Assembly: GCF_037042905.1 (NCBI RefSeq)
Contig: NC_087254.1
Coordinates: 17,168,603-17,232,602, forward strand
Direction of reading: 5' to 3'
Length of the DNA: 64,000 nt
From: Lytechinus pictus
Taxonomy: Eukaryota; Echinodermata; Echinoidea; Temnopleuroida; Toxopneustidae
Part shown: positions 57,318 through 64,000 of the stretch, one piece after another
Position numbering within the stretch: position 1 is the stretch's first letter
Layout of the letters: each line of letters opens with the position of its first letter
Position numbers and translations under genes: made by a program
Notes under the pieces: generated by a model
The model's database searches: none
What the model was told of the DNA's origin: nothing
The model's input: the letters and a program-made list of their open reading frames with translations, nothing else

Positions 57318-59115
57318 CAGGGCTCGACACTAGCGCCGGTCCGACGGTCCCCGACCGGTAAAAATCGCTGTCGGGCCAGGAGATTTTCAGAAATAGGAAG
57401 ATTTACTGGTCCGACATGACCAGTAAAAACTATCATTGTCGGGCCAGTAATTTTTCAAAAAATAGCAAGATTTATAGGTCCGACATGACCAGGAATAAAA
57501 ACCATTGTTGGGCCAATAACTTTTCCAGAAATGGTCAAATTCACTGCAAACCATTTTCCCCCGTTAAATTCTGACATTCACACACAGAATACACACAGAA
57601 CGAATCGCACGTAAGTGTTACTAGAGCACATACAGTGTACATGAAGCCAGCCACACAACCCACATGGTAAATTCTCTACTGGCTGCACGAACGAAGCTTG
57701 GCTAAACTCTGGCAGAAATCTCTCACAGAACTGTTAAAATTCACGGTTCACACTCATGAAAGGCTCTTATAATGTCCATATTTCCTAAAAATTGGAGTAA
57801 CTCTGTCATTTGTAAGCAGTAAAAGGAGAAATTTTCACTTGTGTTTTAGTTCAAACAGATCGGGTTTCGAGTGATATCGTCTGAATACATGATAGCCCCA
57901 CATATGCATTTATGTGTGTGTTGATACACTTGGTTTCTGACTTTCTTTCGTAGCTATTTTAATTGAGCCAAAAAGAAACTGATAATTTTTTTATGATGAT
58001 AGTTTTAACTTTCTTCCTCTGTTTTCTTCCTATCTTTCTTTCCTTCTTTCTTTTCAATCTTTCTTTGTTTCTTCCCTCTCTTCTTTCATTTTTTTTTTAT
58101 TTCTTTCTTTCTTTAATTCTTGAGTCCATCCATCCTATATTTATCTCTTCTCTTCTTCCTTTCTTTCCTTCCTTCTTTTTACCTGTTTCTTTCCTTCATT
58201 CTTGTTACTTTCTTTGTTTCTTTCTTCCTTCCATCCATCATTTCTCTAACCTTTCTTGTTTTTTTTTATTTATTCCTTCCTTCAGCCCTTTCTCTCTTTC
58301 TTTCATTCATTCCTTCCTTTCTTCTATCTGTCTTGTTTTTTCCTTTTTCCCTTTGTTCAATCTATATCCTTTTACCCTTTCTTTCTTTCTTTTTTTTGGC
58401 TTGCTTCCTTTCTCTTTCTTCTTTCATTCCTTCCTTTCTTTGTCTCTCAGTCTTTTTTTTTTCTTCCTTTCATCTATTCTTTTACCTTTTCTTTTTTTTA
58501 TATTGCTTGCTTGCTTGCTTCCCTTCCTTCTTTATTCATTTATTTCCTTCTATCTATCATTTTACCTTTCCTTTATGTCGTCCTTTCTTCCTTCTTTCAA
58601 TCCTTCCTTCTTTTCTTTCTTTCTTTCTTTTTTCCTTCTTTCCATCGGCTCCTTTTACCCTTTCCTTTTTATTGCTTCTTCTTTCTTTCCTTCACTACTT
58701 TCTGTCTTTTGTTCTTTCTTTCTTATTTTTGTTCTTTCTTTATTCCTTCCTTCCTTTCCTTCTTTCTTTTTTTTCCTTCCTTCACATCTATCCTTTCTTT
58801 ACCTTTTCTTTTTTTTTCTTCATTCCTTCCTTTGTTTTATTCTTTCTTTCCTTTCTTTCTTTTTTTTTTCTTTCTTTCTTTCTTTCTTCGTTTCTGTCTT
58901 GCTTTCTTTTTGTCCTCCATTCCTTCATTTTATGGGGGGGAGGGGGTAACGAAAGGCTAAAAAAATAAACTTGTGCCTTTCTTTAATGTTTTTCTTTATT
59001 TTTGGGACCAGTAGATTTCAGGTTCGGACCAGTAAAAAATTGAAAAACTGGGTATCTACTGGTCCGACATGAATAGGTTGGACCAGTAGAAAAAATGGGT
59101 TAGTGTGGAGCCCTG
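57318..59115. mobile_element. hAT-like element, 1.8 kb, with a polypyrimidine core, in H3.3 intron 1
   Basis: Ends CAGGGCTCGACACTA and the inverse of CAGGGCTCCACACTAA. CCATAAC flanks both sides (57311-57317, 59116-59122). Near both ends GGTCCGACATGA-type blocks recur. The centre is a CTTT/CCTT tract of nearly 1 kb. Confidence 0.78.
57985..58932 (+). repeat. Polypyrimidine tract (CTTT/CCTT-rich)
   Basis: Almost uninterrupted C/T on the + strand for nearly 950 bases, with CTTT, CCTT and TTCC units and ending in a G run. The 234-328-residue frames here are Phe/Ser/Leu strings in all three frames, which is what the composition gives. Confidence 0.9.
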
Positions 59116-59409
59116 CCATAACACTTGTACTTGATGACATTATGATTTAGTTTCTTTGTGTAATTACACTTACAATGTATTTATTCCCCCCCCCAAAAAA
59201 AAAAAAAAACGAAAATAATTGTTGGACTTTTCATAAACTTTTTAAACTTAATTTTTTTGGTATCATTTTTTTGAAAAAGGAAATTGTATAGATTAATGGC
59301 ATGAGTGAACATATGACAATTTTTGTGTAATTTGAACACAACATGTATATCCTAACATGTATTTATTTTTATTTATTGCATGCCTTTTTTGTTGTCTTTC
59401 CTCAGCTAA

Positions 59410-61268
<1,859 letters not shown>

Positions 61269-63003
61269 ACTGGAACCTTGTCTTTTAGTGTGAACCTGTA
61301 TATATACATAAATGAAGCAAAAAACAAAAGTAAAGTAGATGGCACTAAGACGGGCAGTGGGGCTGGGTCCTGCCTCCCCTTTTTAATATCGGAATAGCAA
61401 CATCCAGAAGGCAGATCTCACGAGACGATTCCAGAAGTTTCGTAATCAGGGCTTCATTAACGAGCAAATCACATTACACTTGTACGCTGCATTCTGAAGT
61501 TTGTTGCAGACCTCCACATTGTTCACAATCGGATTGGTAAAGACGACCAAATGCTCTTAGCGAGTTCACCCAGGGTGCAGAACAAAATAAGCAAATGTTG
61601 GTCCGATGTGTGCTTCGTATCCTAATCCTTTCATTGGGAATTTAGGATTATCTTTCTCGAAGGCTTGATGATCAAAAGTCTTGGCACATTTCCAAATTGG
61701 ATATTTTGTTCTGCACTGCGGAGATGTTTGATGTATGTAAAGCTACCACCGAGCATTATCTTGTTCGCATTCTTGTGGACATTGTGTGATGAATCACAAA
61801 TCTTGTCTGTACAACATTCATTCAATCATCAGGGATTGGTGAATTTTTTAGCCATGTGATATTTTGTATGTTTCTTTTTATTATTGTTGTAACTTATATT
61901 TAAAGAATTTCGGTGAAGTGTTTCAGTGGTGTTTATCAATTACATGTAGTTGAAATTGTGTAATTTGTTAGACTGTTGTACATCCAAACCAGTTTTTATC
62001 CCCCTTTCAACTCTGACCTCTAAAAAGCCCAGCATTTTTATATATAACAGTGATTAATCATTATGTCACCCAGAGATAATCATCTTGAAAATTTTTTAGT
62101 TTTAATGAAAACAAATGTACAAAATTCAACCAATCAAATATGCTCAATGCATTGATTACTGTATGAACCGATTTTTCAGGATTTTATGTTAATTTTAGAA
62201 GAAAAAAAAGATGTTCTGGCATTTTCAAAATCATGGGGGGACATCCTACTTAAAACGCAACATTTTGGAAAATACAATGTAAGATTAAGAAAAAAAATGT
62301 CCTTAATATCAATATGTTCAATTGTGTTTCATGTAATTATTAAAATGGGCGACATCACATATGATTTATCTCCTTTTTCCAATTGTTAGTGATGCGTGCT
62401 GTGGTAGAATGAGACTGATTTGGTGAAATGAGTGTACAGTGGAAATTCTGGTGAAATATTTTTTCCCAATCCGTTGTCCCTGTCTTATTGGCCAAAATTG
62501 TGGAAAGTTTGAAATCCATGGTCTTCAATGGTTAATGCAAATTTCATGCATCTGTTGTGCCTAATATAGCATGTGTATAGTCTAGAAAATGAGTCTGAAA
62601 ATTCATGCACATTGTCAAAGGGCTCTAAATTCAGGCATGTTACGAAGGTTTCTTCATTTATAACCAACTGTTTATGTAAATTAGACCTAAAAATTGGTTG
62701 ACATAGATAGTGCACTCGTGCTCTCTCGAAACAAGCATTGAATTTTCTTGTATAGCAAAACTGTCCATTAATAATTATTGGACCATCTTTCTTTTTGTAT
62801 ACATGTATGTCCTTGATTTGGCCTCATTTATGCATGAAATCTGCATAAACCATAGACATAGTTTAAAAACTGAAGACCAGACTCGAACTACATGTACTTA
62901 CATGTATGTGAATTTAGGCCTTTCATTGATATTCCAGTTCCACTTTTGTGTATGCAAAGAAAAGTCCGGAATGACTGAACGGTGCTAAAGAGTACACAAC
63001 CCA

Positions 63004-63150
63004 GGGGTCCGTTGCAGAAAGAGTTGCGTTTAAACGCAAGTCAAAAAATCAATCGCAAGTCCCAAATGCGCGCTGTTGATTGGTTGAAAATCAAGTTGCG
63101 CATGATTTTTAGAGTTGTGATTGATTGCAACTCTTTCTGCAACGGGCCCC
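63004..63150. mobile_element. Short inverted-repeat element (family P1), copy 3 (inverted)
   Basis: About 147 bases, opposite in orientation to copy 1: the GTTTAAACGC block comes first. Terminal 20 bases match copy 1 closely, so the family is probably young. Confidence 0.88.
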
Positions 63151-63319
63151 AGATCTCTTTCTTTTTAACTTGAAAAAAAATCATACGCCGGTCAGCACCC
63201 TCCCCCATTTGTGTTGCTGCCCCTGTGGGAAATGCTACAAATCTAATACACTGAAGAGCAACAGAGCATACAACTGAGAAGTTGGAGGTACTAGACCATT
63301 ATATAATTTGTATGATTTA

Positions 63320-63500
63320 AAGGGGAATCCAGCCTTGGCCATAAAATGTAGCGTTGGGAAGGAGAAAAATAAATTAAACAGAATGGTGAAAGTTTGAAAG
63401 AAATCGGACCAGTAATAAGAAAGTTATAGCTGCTTTAAAATTGAGATCACTAATACTATGTAGATTTCAAATTGGCAACTGGGTATAAAAGTAAATTATG
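63320..63500. mobile_element. Foldback-type fragment related to family G
   Basis: AAAGGGGAATCCAGCCTTGG, TAATAAGAAAGTTATAGCTG and TTGAGATCACTAATACTATG follow the left-arm order of family G. No right arm is seen before the similarity ends. Confidence 0.5.
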
Positions 63501-64000
63501 ACAAGGGGCAAGGACAACTTTCCCATAGGCCATGTACTTTATTATCAGGGATTTGTGGTTTTCTCCTAAGTACCCATTCCCCTGGGGCAGTAATATAAAT
63601 ATAACCCAGGTAGTAAATTGCTTTATGTCCTCATGAAAGAAAAATATAATTTGAAATAAAACTTTTGGGAAAAACAACATTTTAGCCATAATATGTATTG
63701 GAGTACATGGAAGAGTAGTCCTTGCCTTACATCACTATGACATCCCATATGCTTTATACGTTACACACAAACAAAAAAGAGCAACATGATTGACCAAGGG
63801 CAAATTTGTCACAGAAAATTTTAGTATTAACTATTACTCAACAATAACATGTTAAATGAAATCATAAATCAATGACAGCATTACACTTTTCTGGTGCTGT
63901 GATTCAACTTTCATGGAAATTTGTCCAATACTTGAAAATATTAATGTACAAACAATATATTTCCATTTAGTGCTTTTGATTCTTCTAGTAAACCAATGAC

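Larger units (their letters stand above)
61269..64000. other. H3.3 3' region and downstream flank
   Basis: AT-rich DNA with no convincing coding frame. The early part is presumably 3' UTR. No AATAAA was seen until near 63370, so a variant signal is probably used. Family P1 copy 3 and a family G fragment lie at 63.0-63.5 kb. Confidence 0.5.

Noticed and set aside
57963..58968. Three overlapping long frames of 234 to 328 residues on the + strand
   Set aside because: All three frames are Phe/Ser/Leu strings from a C/T-only tract inside a hAT-like element; a real gene would favour one frame.

Overview
This 64 kb window is from an animal nuclear genome. It is AT-rich, both genes have spliced GT-AG introns, and it is crowded with short inverted-repeat transposons, microsatellites and long poly-G/poly-C runs. 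Both genes are deuterostome-like. The repeat set (marine-invertebrate inverted-repeat families, a tRNA-derived SINE, a Penelope-like retroelement) and the abundance of the palindrome TACATGTA suggest an echinoderm, most likely a sea urchin. That placement is an inference from impression, not a search result.

Only two genes are well supported, both on the + strand. The first is a GRB2-type adaptor (SH3-SH2-SH3) in nine coding exons from 3361 to 36605, predicted at 249 residues. Introns 1 to 8 hold most of the repeats. The linker between the SH2 and the C-terminal SH3 domain is built from tiny exons of 36, 30, 24 and 24 bases, all phase 0. The two 24-base exons are clearly products of a recent tandem duplication of about 173 bases. 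The second gene is histone variant H3.3. It has a CCAAT-rich promoter near 54.55-54.73 kb, a probable untranslated first exon ending at 54830, and coding exons at 59413-59694 and 61140-61268. It encodes a complete 136-codon H3.3 with one conservative change, Asp81 to Glu. GRB2 and an H3.3 gene (H3-3B) also lie near each other on human chromosome 17q25, so the linkage may be ancient.

Layout: 1-2.4 kb, a long-inverted-repeat Tc1/mariner-like element with nested elements; 2.4-3.36 kb, AT microsatellite then the GRB2 5' region; 3.36-12.6 kb, GRB2 exons 1-5 among four copies of a repeat carrying nuclear-receptor DR1 motifs; 12.6-20.3 kb, intron 5 with at least six inverted-repeat elements; 20.3-21.7 kb, microexons; 21.7-36.4 kb, the 14.8 kb intron 8 with Tc1-like, hAT-like, SINE and foldback elements and a foldback Penelope-like element with 13-bp target duplications; 36.4-36.6 kb, the last GRB2 exon; 36.6-54.5 kb, 3' flank and intergenic DNA; 54.5-61.3 kb, H3.3 with a 1.8 kb hAT-like insertion in intron 1; 61.3-64 kb, 3' flank.

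The most interesting signals are the microexon duplication that lengthens the GRB2 linker, the DR1-bearing transposon family, the Penelope-like foldback with a hammerhead-like terminus, and several short-element families whose termini look related. No new protein-coding system was found.
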